Assembly: GCF_036324505.1 (NCBI RefSeq)
Contig: NC_086355.1
Span: forward strand, 21,194,518-21,258,517
Reading direction: 5' to 3'
DNA from: Eleginops maclovinus
Taxonomy: Eukaryota; Chordata; Actinopteri; Perciformes; Eleginopidae
DNA length: 64,000 nucleotides
The position numbers and the translations under genes were made by a program. Shown here piece after piece: positions 28,001 through 38,746 of the stretch. A model generated the notes under the pieces. The model searched no databases. It saw only the letters and a program-made list of their open reading frames with translations, and was not told the DNA's origin. Position 1 is the first letter of the stretch; each line of letters opens with the position of its first letter.

Positions 28001-29500
28001 CTTTTAATTTGATTGTGTTAATTCAGCAGTTTGTAATATTCTGCGTGTGTTGCTTCTTAGCTAGTTATCTAGCTAGCTTGCTAACATGCGGTGTACTAAG
28101 TAGAGTATCAGAATTAAGACAGCACTGTTTTTAGCCTAGCCAACTGCTTGAATTGTTTTCTGCTCATGAAGCAGTTGTTGTTCTCTTAACTGGCGAGGTA
28201 AGGGTTGTGAAGTCAGCTGTCATTGACTATGAAAAAGTAAATGTGTTTTTTTCTGTTCAGAAATATAACAGTATCAGGTTGATGGGGCCGGCTGTGTGCA
28301 AGATAAGCTGTGGACAGACAAAGGACCTACACACAGGCAAACACCCGGCAGAGAACTAATAACTTTAATGTGTGCACTATAGATGAAGAGTTCCAGTGTC
28401 AGTGCCCTGCTGTGCTGACTCAGTCACTGCTTATTGGCACACCAATTTCCAGCAGAGCCATAGTTAATGTGATTAGTTACACCCGTGTTTCTCTTGTGAG
28501 AGAAAAAAATGGGAGAATTATTAACAAACTATTTATATTCAGCACTTTACAAAACATGTGTTAAAAGATAGTAAGGCAAAACAAACAAGATCAATACAGA
28601 ACAAAATAGTGAGTCATAAAAATATTTAAAAATACCGTTTTCTTTTGGTAGGGTGAGAATTTGTTTCAAAGTAGCAAATATGTGCTTTGTAAAAATAATG
28701 AAATAACAAACAAATACCTTAACAAAATATTTTTACAAACAACAAACCTTTAATAAAATAGGCCGGTTATATAAAGTAAAACTCTAACTAAAGGGATACA
28801 AAATATATGATAACCCACATAACTGAAATGATTGAAAAATTAGTCAGATCCTTTGATCAGAATTTCTATTTTAAATCTACAAAACAAAATTGTTTCTTTC
28901 AAAAAGATGTTAGAAAAGGAATGCTGATGGTACACAAGAACCTCTACCTTCTGGATTGAACAAAATTAAACTATCTGAAATGTGAAAAAAATACTAATGC
29001 GTATTGTTATTGGCCAGTATGTTCTGGGGAACACTGTGCAGCTCTTTCAGTTGTTTCAGCCATAGTGTCTCACGGAGAGATACCGCAGGACCAATTATTG
29101 GGGGAAACAAACACAGGTTTAGGTTAAAAGTCCAAAACAACTTAACCAAAACAAACAGAAATTAACCCAGGCTATTAATACTAAATGAAATAAACAAAAA
29201 AGGATGAATTAACAGCCCACTATAATAGAAATGGTAACAATATTTCAGAAAGCTAACGCTATCGGTCAGGGAACACTCGGTGCGGCAGAACAGTCAGGCA
29301 GGCAAGCCACTCGCGGGGGCAAAACAGCCGCAGAGGCAAAACAGCAGAATTACTTTATAAGGCTTCCAGCACAGAGCCTGGCAGAGATTTAAGGTAAGGT
29401 TATGATTGAAATAGTTAATATTATTGAGGGAAGATGAGACGCGTAAGCCAGCAGCGAAAGCATGTATCCGGAAACGGAACTGGCCTTGGTGCCAAGGAGG
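25083..29500. other. no gene seen
   Basis: About 4.4 kb without a recognisable gene. Short ORFs have no domain. A weakly repeat-like stretch near 27,700-27,850 contains phrases common in fish MITEs but its ends are not visible. Confidence 0.45.
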
Positions 29501-30300
29501 TGGAGGGTGTGTCAGTGCCGATCCGTTCCCCCCGGCTGCACATGCGCGAAAATAACAAACTTTTTTCGATCGCCAATACACCGATTCGGTGAGCGATTTG
29601 TGTATGTCGCCATCTAGCGACGGGGCCATTGCTGCGGTGTGCGTGCTCAATCGTTACACTCATTATCCATTCAACAGTCATTGATGCTATCAATAATAGC
29701 AAGATAACCATAACCCCAAATGAATAAAGTTACTTGGTTGGACGATGTCAGACAGTGGCCTCCAGTTACTGATGAAGGTATCTGAAATTACTGATATTAA
29801 TTCATGAATTAATATAATTAAATATTAGTAAACGGAAAGTAGAAGGAGATGTAAACACAGCTAGCTTCCGTTGAATTGACTTACTGACCTTAGCATGCTA
29901 ACTAGCATTTAATCTTTAAGGACAGCCCACGTGATTAAAAAATAATGTAATTATTAATGTTGGAATTAAATACTTGTTTCAGCAATAAGTATGACATATT
30001 AAAATAGGATACAGCAAGAAAATAGACTGTCAACACACATCGCTATGTGTTGACGTTTGTTGTAGCTAACATGCTAACGCAAGCTTACATGACATTTCAT
30101 TAACATGATATGGCTGCAACTTCAACTTTCAGATAATCACCATCATCACGGACATGTAACGTTAGCCAAACATTACCTTAGCACGGACCTTCGCATACGT
30201 TAGCATAGCCTAAAATGTGTTCACACTGTAAACAAAGGCTCACAATGGTTAACTAGGCTAATTACCTTCACCAAGAAAATACTGAGAATAGGCCTACTTA

Positions 30301-30541
30301 CCGTGCTGTTTTTATTTGGGATGAAGTTCTTTCTGTTGATGTTTACTATCCACACCTTCCGAACACCTTCATCCTCCACACGACCAGGGAAGCGGTGTAG
30401 ACCAAATGGTCTACCACATGGACAGTCCTCTTTTACGCTTAAATTGTGTGTCTCGCACACAGACTTCTTCCATAATTGAAGCTTTTGGCTGTTATTGAAG
30501 CAGCCGATGACGGCACACGCCCTTCCAGACTGTCTGGGCAT
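30301..30541 (-). pseudogene. THAP-domain first exon, ISL2EU-type
   Basis: Reading from an ATG at 30,541, the frame encodes MPRQSGRACAVIGCFNNSQK, then a CETH...CPCGRPFGLHRFPG insertion and WIVNINRKNFIP. It ends at a good splice donor (ACG followed by GTAAGT, donor at 30,300). This is the first half of a C2CH THAP zinc finger with the C-x4-C pair; the C-x2-H half should lie in a second exon, which I cannot find to the left. The extra Cys-His-rich insertion between the first Cys pair and the WI..INR block is typical of the THAP modules fused to ISL2EU-type DDE transposases in fish. The exon itself is open. Without downstream exons it is a remnant, or an exon of an element now internally deleted. 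Confidence 0.65.
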
Positions 30542-30595
30542 AATTATTGCTTTTCACAAATCTCGTTCACAAATCCAGCGAAATATCCCTTTTAC

Positions 30596-31425
30596 CAAAG
30601 CCCGTCTACGGAAAGCCCCTTCACTCTCTATTCACCCCCATTGTACCGAATTTGGCTGCAGTTCACCTAGGGGGCGATCGCGGGCGAGTGCAGAATACAT
30701 GGACCCCTATGGAGCTAGGCGGCTAGCTACATCATTCTCCTAGCATATCGTCTACAAAATCCAAAATACTACTGTGGTTTCCGAGAGGTCGACAGGGATT
30801 TTTCGTCAAAAGTGGAATAATCTGGGGGTCATAGCCTTTTGTTTTCTTACAGGTTGGGCAGTTGCGACCCAGGTTCTGCTAGCATCTGGCTAATGAAAGC
30901 CGATTGGTCAATGAAGAACTCACGACTGGTTACGACCGAAGAATACGCTTTGTGGTACCTGTCCACAGAACATCAACAACGATTTGTAAATTATGAGTAT
31001 CAAATAATGTCACACCTTTTCAAAACATGTAGAGCCGAGTTCAAATCAGTCCCACGGAGCCAAATCAGCTGCGATCGTATGCAGCTGTTGCTGCGAGGGA
31101 AAGGAAAGGGAAGGAGAGACACAAGGTGCCGTAAAGCAATTTATCACGCATGACGTCATCCGATTTACAAAAACCTAATTTTAGTCAAAATCAAGCGAAT
31201 ATAAAATACTAGCTATGTGTCGTTTGTGAGGATTATCCATTCCATGTTTAAAAAACTATAGCAGTGATTTAAAAAAAAATTATATCCAAAGAAATGTAGG
31301 AATCTATGGGTGGGGCTCCATAGGACCACATTCATTCTGCACTGGCCCACCAGCGCCCCCCAGGTGCAGTACCATACCGGAACGGTTTTGAGAGTGAACG
31401 TTCTCGTCAATATTAAAAGTTCTCT
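30596..31425 (+). mobile_element. internally deleted P-element copy, 830 bp
   Basis: The left 385 bp (30,596-30,981) is the inverted copy of the right end of the full P element (39,040-39,425). The right 445 bp (30,982-31,425) is the inverted copy of that element's left end (31,593-32,037). The junction at 30,981/30,982 removes about 7.0 kb, all coding exons included, with one shared G at the joint. Relative to the full element it lies in the opposite orientation. Flanks are CCTTTTAC (30,588-30,595) and GCTTTTAC (31,426-31,433), a 7-of-8 match for an 8-bp target duplication. Arm lengths equal those of the full copy and only scattered single-base differences are seen, so the deletion looks recent. 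This is the structure of a non-autonomous P derivative such as KP of Drosophila. It must rely on transposase from another copy. Confidence 0.85.
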
Positions 31426-32037
31426 GCTTTTACTGTCTATGGAAATACCGCGAAATACACACCGCATCAATGGCGGCCGCTCTACTTCCGGTCACTTCGC
31501 CGAATCGGTGTATATCAAGCAATATACTCTAAACAGACAGTTTCTGTGAAATACCAGCTGTTTCCGGTTAGGTAAACTAACTGGCTGCCGTCAGAGAACT
31601 TTTAATATTGACGAGAACGTTCACTCTCAAAACCGTTCCGGTATGGTACTGCACCTGGGGGGCGCTGGTGGGCCAGTGCAGAATGAATGTGGTCCTATGG
31701 AGCCCCACCCATAGATTCCTACATTTCTTTGGATATAATTTTTTTTTAAATCACTGCTATAGTTTTTTAAACATGGAATGGATAATCCTCACAAACGACA
31801 CATAGCTAGTATTTTATATTCACTTGATTTTGACTAAAATTAGGTTTTTGTAAATCGGATGACGTCATGCGTGATAAATTGCTTTACGGCACCTTGTGTC
31901 TCTCCTTCCCTTTCCTTTCCCTCGCAGCAACAGCTGCATACGATCGCAGCTGATTTGGCTCCGTGGGACTGATTTGAACTCGGCTCTACATGTTTTGAAA
32001 AGGTGTGACATTATTTGATACTCATAATTTACAAATC
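30982..32037. repeat. large palindrome: two facing P-element ends
   Basis: Left arm 30,982-31,425 and right arm 31,593-32,037 are nearly perfect reverse complements (about 445 bp each). They are separated by 167 bp made of the two target duplications and about 150 bp of older DNA. The arms are the same terminal sequence of two P copies inserted head to head. Such a structure can form a cruciform and is prone to deletion and assembly error. Confidence 0.9.
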
Positions 32038-32604
32038 TTAACAAACAATTAAGTGTTAATGAAGACTTTCTGATGTGAATATGTCGTTTTTGAAAAAATA
32101 CGTTATTTGGTTGCTTCAGTTGGCTATATTAGCACTGTGAGTACTATTACCAGAGGGAACTTTGCTAACGTTAGATATGGTCAGCAGAAAAAGTGTGTGG
32201 TTAACTGGTGAAAGTATGATGCTGACGAGTTAATACAAGCGTGTATGAAAACAGTTTGTCGATTATATAATGTTAACATATTGTTTTAGTCATCCATCCA
32301 AAGTTGTAAGTGAGATCAGAAATGGGAGCTAGGCTAAAGCTAAACGATATTTGACGAGATGCATAGATCTTCGTGCTCCCGGCGCCATGTGACCTTATCA
32401 TTTTATCTCTGTCACATTCACATATCATTCATGTACATGGTCATAGTTCTGTGTAACTTACACCAGTCATAGACATGACGAGCTACTGTTATCAAAGCAG
32501 TTAAAACAAAAAAACCTTCAAGAGAAAAGACACAGAAAGGTTGATATGGTTTGTTGCAGACTAGTCAAAAACAAGCCTGCATTCATTTATTTATACTGTA
32601 TTAA

Positions 32605-35600
32605 TTAACTTGTAAATGTAGATACTTTTTTTTCTGCCACCTTTTTCTCGTTGATGGCAGAGAGGCCCCTGTTTCTTATCCGGATCTCTGCCCCCAGCCT
32701 ACACATTGTAAATTTTTTAATCGAGATTTCCTCGATTAAAAGGGCATGTTCCGGGTGGTCTCTGTGGAACTCTTTGAAGGCCTCTGTTCCCTCCAGTGTC
32801 TTCTCAAGGTTCTGTCGTACCCCACTCTTTGGCCAGAAGGTATTGATGTTTCTTCCAAATGCCTCCTCCAGATCCCTCACCGCATTAAAGAACCTGGTTG
32901 AAGGCCTCATCAAATTCGCGTTGGGAGTGAAGCGTTTGGCTTCCAGAAATGGGTGCTCCTGTGGAGACGCGTAACTGTGATCATGCAGTGTGGAGCCCAG
33001 CAGCAGCACTTCACAGTGATGACAGACCTGGATGGCTTGATCCTTCTGCAGCATCCTGACCAACCAGCCGGCAACATAAAATAGCCCCTCTTCGAGGATA
33101 CAGTCACCAATGGTCTATGGAGGTAAGCGGGAAAAATCTTAGTTTACATGTAAGAGCATATATAGGATGTATTGCATATTGTAGCTTGTCAATTTGCATT
33201 TATATTTTAATAATATATCAGTGTATTGATAATGTAGTTAGTTAGGATTTTATGCAAGTGAAATGCAGTGACTGTGTGTTGGTTGTATAATCAGATGACC
33301 TGGTCCTCCACAATATCCTGCGCCACCATTTCCTCAGTGGTCCCCTCTGTAGGCAGTGTTTTGGGCTGGAGAGTGAGGGTGGCTGGATTGTGGTCCCCGG
33401 GGGATGGAGTGGTGGGCTGAGGTAACATTTCACTCTATGGAGGTAAGTGGAAGTAATGTTAATTCACACGCAAGACATGCAAGGGCATATTTAGGTTGTA
33501 TTGCACATTGTAGCCTGTGCATTTATATTTTAGTTATATATCAGTGTAGTTTGTATCATTATATTTGTATTTTACTTTGTATTATTCCTGACCCATAGTT
33601 ATTGTTATCATAATAACAATGTTGTCTACAATGACCTGCACCTCCATATCCTCATTGGTCCTGGAAGGTGGAGCGGCGAGTTGAAGGTTGGCCAGAAGAG
33701 GAAATCCGGCATCTTCCTCACAGTTGGAGGTGTTCGACAGTGATGTCATGATATGCGACATACTCAGCCCCCTTAATGCTGCCGTGAATTCCATGGCGCT
33801 TGGATTGTATTTGTGCCCTCCTTTGCCACGGATCAGAGAGAAAAGGTTCTACTCACAACAGAAGGAGAAGGTTGTTAGTGATTTTAATTGCTTAATGCTG
33901 CTCTCTGGTCTTAATTATGTTGTATGTTTAAGTTCAGGTATCCACTGGATTACCTCAATGCAGTCCTGTTTGAGCTTGGAGGTGCACAAATATTTCAGGC
34001 CAGCAGCTGTGGTACATTGCTTTGCAATGTACAGAATGCTCCTGATGGTGGTGATCAAGCCATTCTGGCAAGGAGGTTTGCGCTTGGACCTTTAGTGGTG
34101 AGTGAAAGGGGGATCAGTTTAATTGTTGGGGATCAGTTTAATATTTGGGGAGAATTAATAGTTCATATACTTCAATAGTTCATATAGTTAAAAGGATGTC
34201 TGTGCCATGTTTGTTTATTTGTTTACTTTTTCACTAGATTTTTTGAAGATCTACCTGAACTGCCATCCTGCTATCCAACCCATGGAGCTGGCCAGGAAGG
34301 TCTCCTTCTCCTGATTTCCAGCACCAAGGGGCCTCCTCCACGGGTTAGAGTCCCTAACAGATCTTGTTTATAAAGACATGGCATCAGTGAGACAGGCGAA
34401 TAAATGGTTACAAAGGTATGAACGTGATTTATGGTTATTTTGTGCTAACAGAGATGTGTCTGGAGCTATTTGAAGCTTTTTCACAAAAACAGAGTGGACA
34501 AGCTCATCAGGAAGGCCAGCTGGTGGCAGGGGCCAGAACACTGAACAGTCTAGGCTCTATACTGGCCAGCCCTGCTCACCCACTCCACCCCCTGAAGGTG
34601 GTAAACAGCAGTTATCTTTTCACGCTCTACCTTGAATTTAGGACGTCAAAAAGTCTGTTGACTTTGTCAATGAAGTCCGCGGTGCCCTTGGCCTCAGGTG
34701 GGAGTCTGTTGAATGTGACCATTGCAGAGATTCCTGGGAGAGAAGATGCTACTATGGTAAGTTTTGTGAGTGAAATGGAAAAGTGAGTTGAATGTGTCTG
34801 AAAGTGAAGATGTGTCTGAACCATACCAGCTTGGGAGCCATTCGGATCGTGTGCTGCCGATCGATCTCATAGAAATTGGCGATGTGGCGCCAAAGAACAT
34901 TTATTCCCTCCGTCTGAAAAAGGTAAGTACATTTTATTTATGTATCCACTCACTCACATTTTAAGCCACATTTCAAATGTTGCTTGCTTTAAGTAAAGTT
35001 CTTACCTTCAGGCCATGCTTGTGGAAATTATTCCTGATGGACTTAATGAGATGAGGGACATCAAAGATGATGGGAATTTTCAGCCCTTCTGCCTCCACAC
35101 AGTGGGAGTCATCCCCCCCCCCCCCTGAGGGTCTAGAGTGGCCCCAAGCAGGTGTAAGGCCCGGACATTGGTGGTGGCTTGGTCACACACAATTGCCTGA
35201 ACCTAACATGTAGAAAAGTATCAATGCATGGTAAGGATAAAGGTGAAAGCTGTATGTTATGCAAAAGAGATGGTTCTGAGTTGTGTGTTCATTGTACTGT
35301 ATGTACTGTCAGGCCTATAGCCTGCAGGTGGTGAATGGCTCCCCTGATGGTGTCTGCAATCTCCTCCGACAGCATGGAGCTGGAGGAAAAGAAGTATCCA
35401 ATTGGCTGGAAGACATTGGGAAAGTGCTTGTTAGGTATGTTTCTCACATAATGAATGATTCCATTCTCAGTAATGGAATAGAATATAAATTGTTGTAGCT
35501 TACCTGCTTCCACTTCCCCAGGATTCCCCTGGTCATCAGGACCATTGCCTGCTTGGCGGCATTTCCGTTAGCGGACACCCCATAAATAGTGTCCGTTTTT

Positions 35601-37795
35601 CTGTTGTAATCGAACTGCCTTTTTATGGCCATTTCGTCAAAAATTAGTGTGCATAGCCTCTCGGCAGATGTCATAGAAGAGACCTTAAGTTTCATCTGGG
35701 CGAGAATCCCATGGAGGTAACCTGGCTGTTGGGGATGTAATCAGAGTTGGAGATCAATGTGTAAGTTCTTAATTTACTTTGAAAAAAGCCAAAATCTAAA
35801 TTGGATACCGATCAGAGGAGAGGAAGATGAATTGAACTGAAAATCTATCCATCCATCTCCCACAGAACATCACTAGTTTCTCACACTGTTCTGATTTGAT
35901 ATAGGTCTATAATAAGGTGTATTATTGTTGTAGCCTAGAAATCTAGATGCATCCTTGCAATATTTATATAATATATAGATTATCTACAGTACAGGGTTTA
36001 GATCTAGTCAGTGTGCAAGTGCGCCATTGTATTCTTGAAATCTTCATTGGGATTGTCTGTTTTATACATTTTTCTAAATTTGGTCTCTACAATGATAATG
36101 TCTCACATGACTTATTGCAAAATGTTTATTGAAATAACATCTTTCTTACAGAGAAGTATCCGACTCGTGCCGTAACGAATCTGTGAAGAGTTGTAGGTGA
36201 GGGCAGTGCAAAAATACTGAGCAAATATCTGTAATTCTTAGGGCTGCTGTGTAGAATTTGCAGCCCCATTTCCTTCAGAGTCCTTCCAAATCTCCTCCCT
36301 CTACCCTTTTTCCCTGCCTCTGACAGCTGGGCCCGGATGAAATCACGGCACTTTTCTGAGCAGTTGGGCAGGATCTCTTTAAGGCTACATGGGGAGAAAA
36401 TGTTAAGTCCAAAAAACAAGTGTGTACAGCTACATTATACTATTTCCAAAAGTCAAAACCTTTATGCTGTTGTAGACCTTTGGTAATACATTTTGTGTAT
36501 ATGACATATACAGGAAAAAGTAATAGAAATTCAGATCAGGAAAAGGAATGGAAAAGTTAGGGCATTTTTAAGTTTGACTTCAAGTGGGTACTCTGTAATT
36601 GTACACCTTATTCTGTGACTGTGTTTTACTTACACTAATGAAACCTCATCTTATTAACTTAGGGCAGAATTTTCCGATGTGCTTACCTGCACACCTTTTA
36701 GGTCAAGTTAGTCTGTGACTAAAATGTCATAAGGCCAGTTGTGTATTCTTGCAACAGACTTAGGACTTTTGCAAAATGCGTGCAGGCTGAAAAGCACACA
36801 GCTATGCACTTTTGAACTTTTGCAAATGGAAGAATTCTGCCCTTATTGTTTTGTTGGCCTTACTTTGACTGTTTAGCCTTTCGTCCCTTCGACTTTTTAC
36901 GCTTTGCCTTTGCCTTTTGACCTGCACCCTTTCTTTTAAGCAGCGCCACCTCAGCCTCCAGTTCTTTAATTCTCTATAAAAGACACAAAGGCATAACTTC
37001 ATAACTGAATAGTGAAATGCTACGTCATTGAACAATTCAACCTCATTTTTCTTGTTTTTCTTCCAGAATCTGCTCACTGAGATGGTTACCTGTCTTAACT
37101 GCTCCTCCTCTGGTCATTTCTCTCTCTTTTCATCTGTCCCTTTTTGTGTATTTGCCCTTTCCTCTGTTCTTTCTCCTTCAGTGCCTTCTTCTGTCCCTTG
37201 TACTTCAAGAGCTCCTTCAAGAGCTACAATTTCCCTTTCCTGCACCTTATTCTTTTCATCTTTTGAAAGTTTATAAATGTTAATATTAGTCAGTCTGTCA
37301 TGATAATTTATGAACTCTGTTAACTCATCGTTTATTGTCATCTTACCTCTGTTGATTCTCTGCCTTTTCAGAGGAGGAGAGGCAAGCAGTGGTGGGTTTC
37401 CACAGTTCACCAATGTGGGGATGGCTTCTTGTGTGAGTGCTTTTCTTCCATTAGACTAGTACAGAACATGAAGGACATCGTCAAGGACAGTAATGTCACT
37501 GTTGACTAAAAATGTTTCACTAATGTTACACACCAGCACATCTCACTTTTCGAAGAAAGCGCTCCTCAAAATGTAGCTCACACACCACATATCCTCCCTG
37601 CATCATTTCTGCATGGGACAGACTAAGTCTGAGGTCAGCCCTTCTGATATTAATGAGCCATCTTTTCCTCCTGAAAGTGAAATCTGATTAAATGTAGTCT
37701 TTTTGGACCTGTGTTCTGTTGTAGGTGTCTTGGTTTTCATTCCGTTTCTGTTCAGCCACAACTTTGTTTGCTGTATTGTTTTGTTTACTTGTGTG

Positions 37796-37829
<34 letters not shown>

Positions 37830-38046
37830 CTCTCTTCTCTGTGTTCTCTTGTTAAATTGCTCTCTCCTATTTTAGACCGCTCACATCATCCCCTTCATTT
37901 AAGTTTTTAGCTGTATAGGTGTTTTTGCACGTTTCAATTGGGTACAATGAATTGGGTATTACTTTCTTCTGTTCTGTTCTTGTAATCTCTCATTCACGAA
38001 GGCTTTGAAGTCTGCAGTTGTATGTATTTATCTATGTATGTATCTA

Positions 38047-38111
<65 letters not shown>

Positions 38112-38746
38112 GTTATCTATGTATGGAGTAATGACATCCATGAAGACCATGTGTTGAGCTCCTAAATGCTGACATTTTTTTTTCTCTGCCACCTTTTTCA
38201 TGGAGAGGCCCCCGTCCCTGTTCCATATTCTGATCTCGGCCCTTAGCCTGCACATTGTAAATTATGTAATTGAGATCGCCTCATTTAGCTGGCATGTTTC
38301 TGGGTGGTGTGTGTATGTGTTTGTGTTTTAAATAAAAGTCATTAAAATCAGTCCAGTTACAAGGCTGATGCATGCTTTTTTTTGTCTGTGTTAGGATGAT
38401 GATGGGCAATCAATCCTAAGATTACCCTGAAGGCACACCTCCTTTAGCATTTGACAAATTATTCGCAGACCTGTGTTTATGAAGTAATTGAGCAAAGTAC
38501 AATCAGTGATGTCTCTAGTCACATTTGTCAACTTCCTTCAGGCATTGACAATTGCGCAGATTTTCCCTCCAAATTTTTTAAATACCGGCTTTCTTGCGAA
38601 GCCGAGCGCAGATAGGCTGCATATAGTACAGATATAACTGAATATAGAAGGAAAACATGTTACCTTTCATCATCCTTGGGGAAGCTGAAATAGGACAGTC
38701 CTTTTTGAGAATTTTTGCAATTAATTGCAGCACACTGACGCGGCAT
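32605..38746 (-). CDS. THAP-domain P-element transposase, multi-exon, probably broken
   Basis: Predicted exons in transcription order: 38,746-38,664 (THAP start, MPRQCAAINC) and 37,670-37,547 (WLINIRRADLRL and VCELHFEERF, completing C2CH); 37,455-37,347 (ALTQEAIPTLV); 36,973-36,864 (coiled coil RIKELEAEVALLKRK plus a Lys-rich tail); 36,384-36,150 (GRTLKEMGLQILHSSPKNYR and LPSPTTLHRF); 35,725-35,504 (LIFDEMAIKRQFDY and MTRGILGKWKQ); 35,405-35,307 (PIGYFFSSSSMLSEE); 35,202-35,006 (AIVCDQATTNVRAL and FDVPHLIKSIRNN); 34,913-34,827; 34,733-34,631 (VTFNRLPPEAKGTADFI); 34,353-34,255; 34,089-33,954 (YLCTSKLKQDCIE); 33,848 to about 33,650 (NLFSLIRGKGGHKYNPSAME); about 33,434-33,290; and 33,114-32,605 (CILEEGLFYVAGWLVRML). 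Most junctions are GT-AG and several phases join cleanly. Asp in DEM and CDQ, plus Asp and Glu of QDCIE, match the four acidic residues known from Drosophila P. Defects: a 13-G tract in the 35,202-35,006 exon shifts frame, and the 34,827/34,733 phases do not join. The family acts in the nucleus and cuts at the element ends, using GTP in Drosophila. Confidence 0.85.
33114..33650. repeat. tandem duplication inside the P transposase gene
   Basis: The segment starting CTATGGAGGTAAG at 33,115 recurs at 33,435. Both are followed by matching text (GCATAT-TAGG-TGTATTGCA and TTATATTTTA-TATATCAGTGTA). The exon ends just beyond also resemble each other in their encoded acidic tails (NEDMEVQVIVDN and TEEMVAQDIVED). 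A unit of about 320 bp containing an exon end and an intron appears to have been duplicated. Confidence 0.65.
36662..36842. mobile_element. PIF/Harbinger-like MITE, 181 bp, nested in a P-element intron
   Basis: The left end reads GGGCAGAATTTTCC and the right end is the inverse, with reverse complement GGGCAGAATTCTTCC. TTA occurs immediately outside both ends (36,659-36,661 and 36,843-36,845), the TWA 3-bp duplication typical of PIF/Harbinger. It sits in the intron just after the coiled-coil exon of the P transposase, so it inserted after the P element or its ancestor. Confidence 0.7.
37790..37829. repeat. (GT)n microsatellite
   Basis: About 20 GT units with one TTGT interruption, in the first intron of the P transposase gene. 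Confidence 0.9.
38030..38107. repeat. (TATC)n/(TA)n microsatellite
   Basis: A few TATC/TATG units lead into about 30 TA units, in the first intron of the P transposase gene. Confidence 0.92.
38168..38310 (-). pseudogene. second copy of the P transposase 3' end in intron 1
   Basis: On the minus strand this reads MCRLRAEIRIWNRDGG and KKVAEKKK. It is nearly the same as the C-terminal MCRLGAEIRIRNRG and KKVAEKKV of the main gene at 32,605-32,763. The DNA match continues on both sides (from the TTTTTTTTTCTGCCACCTTTTT-like start to the TTTCTGGGTGGT-like end) with scattered substitutions. It has the same orientation as the gene but lies upstream of almost all its exons. It is therefore a relic of a second P copy or of an internal rearrangement. 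Confidence 0.75.

Noticed and set aside
37114..37413. Coding exon reading through 37,347 with a Glu/Lys-rich product
   Set aside because: A good splice donor ends the real exon at 37,347, and the continuation is low-complexity with a stop before any donor; part of it could still be a degraded exon.
32605..38746. Host THAP9-like gene
   Set aside because: Inverted subterminal repeats, a perfect 8-bp target duplication and an internally deleted sister copy show a transposon rather than a domesticated gene.
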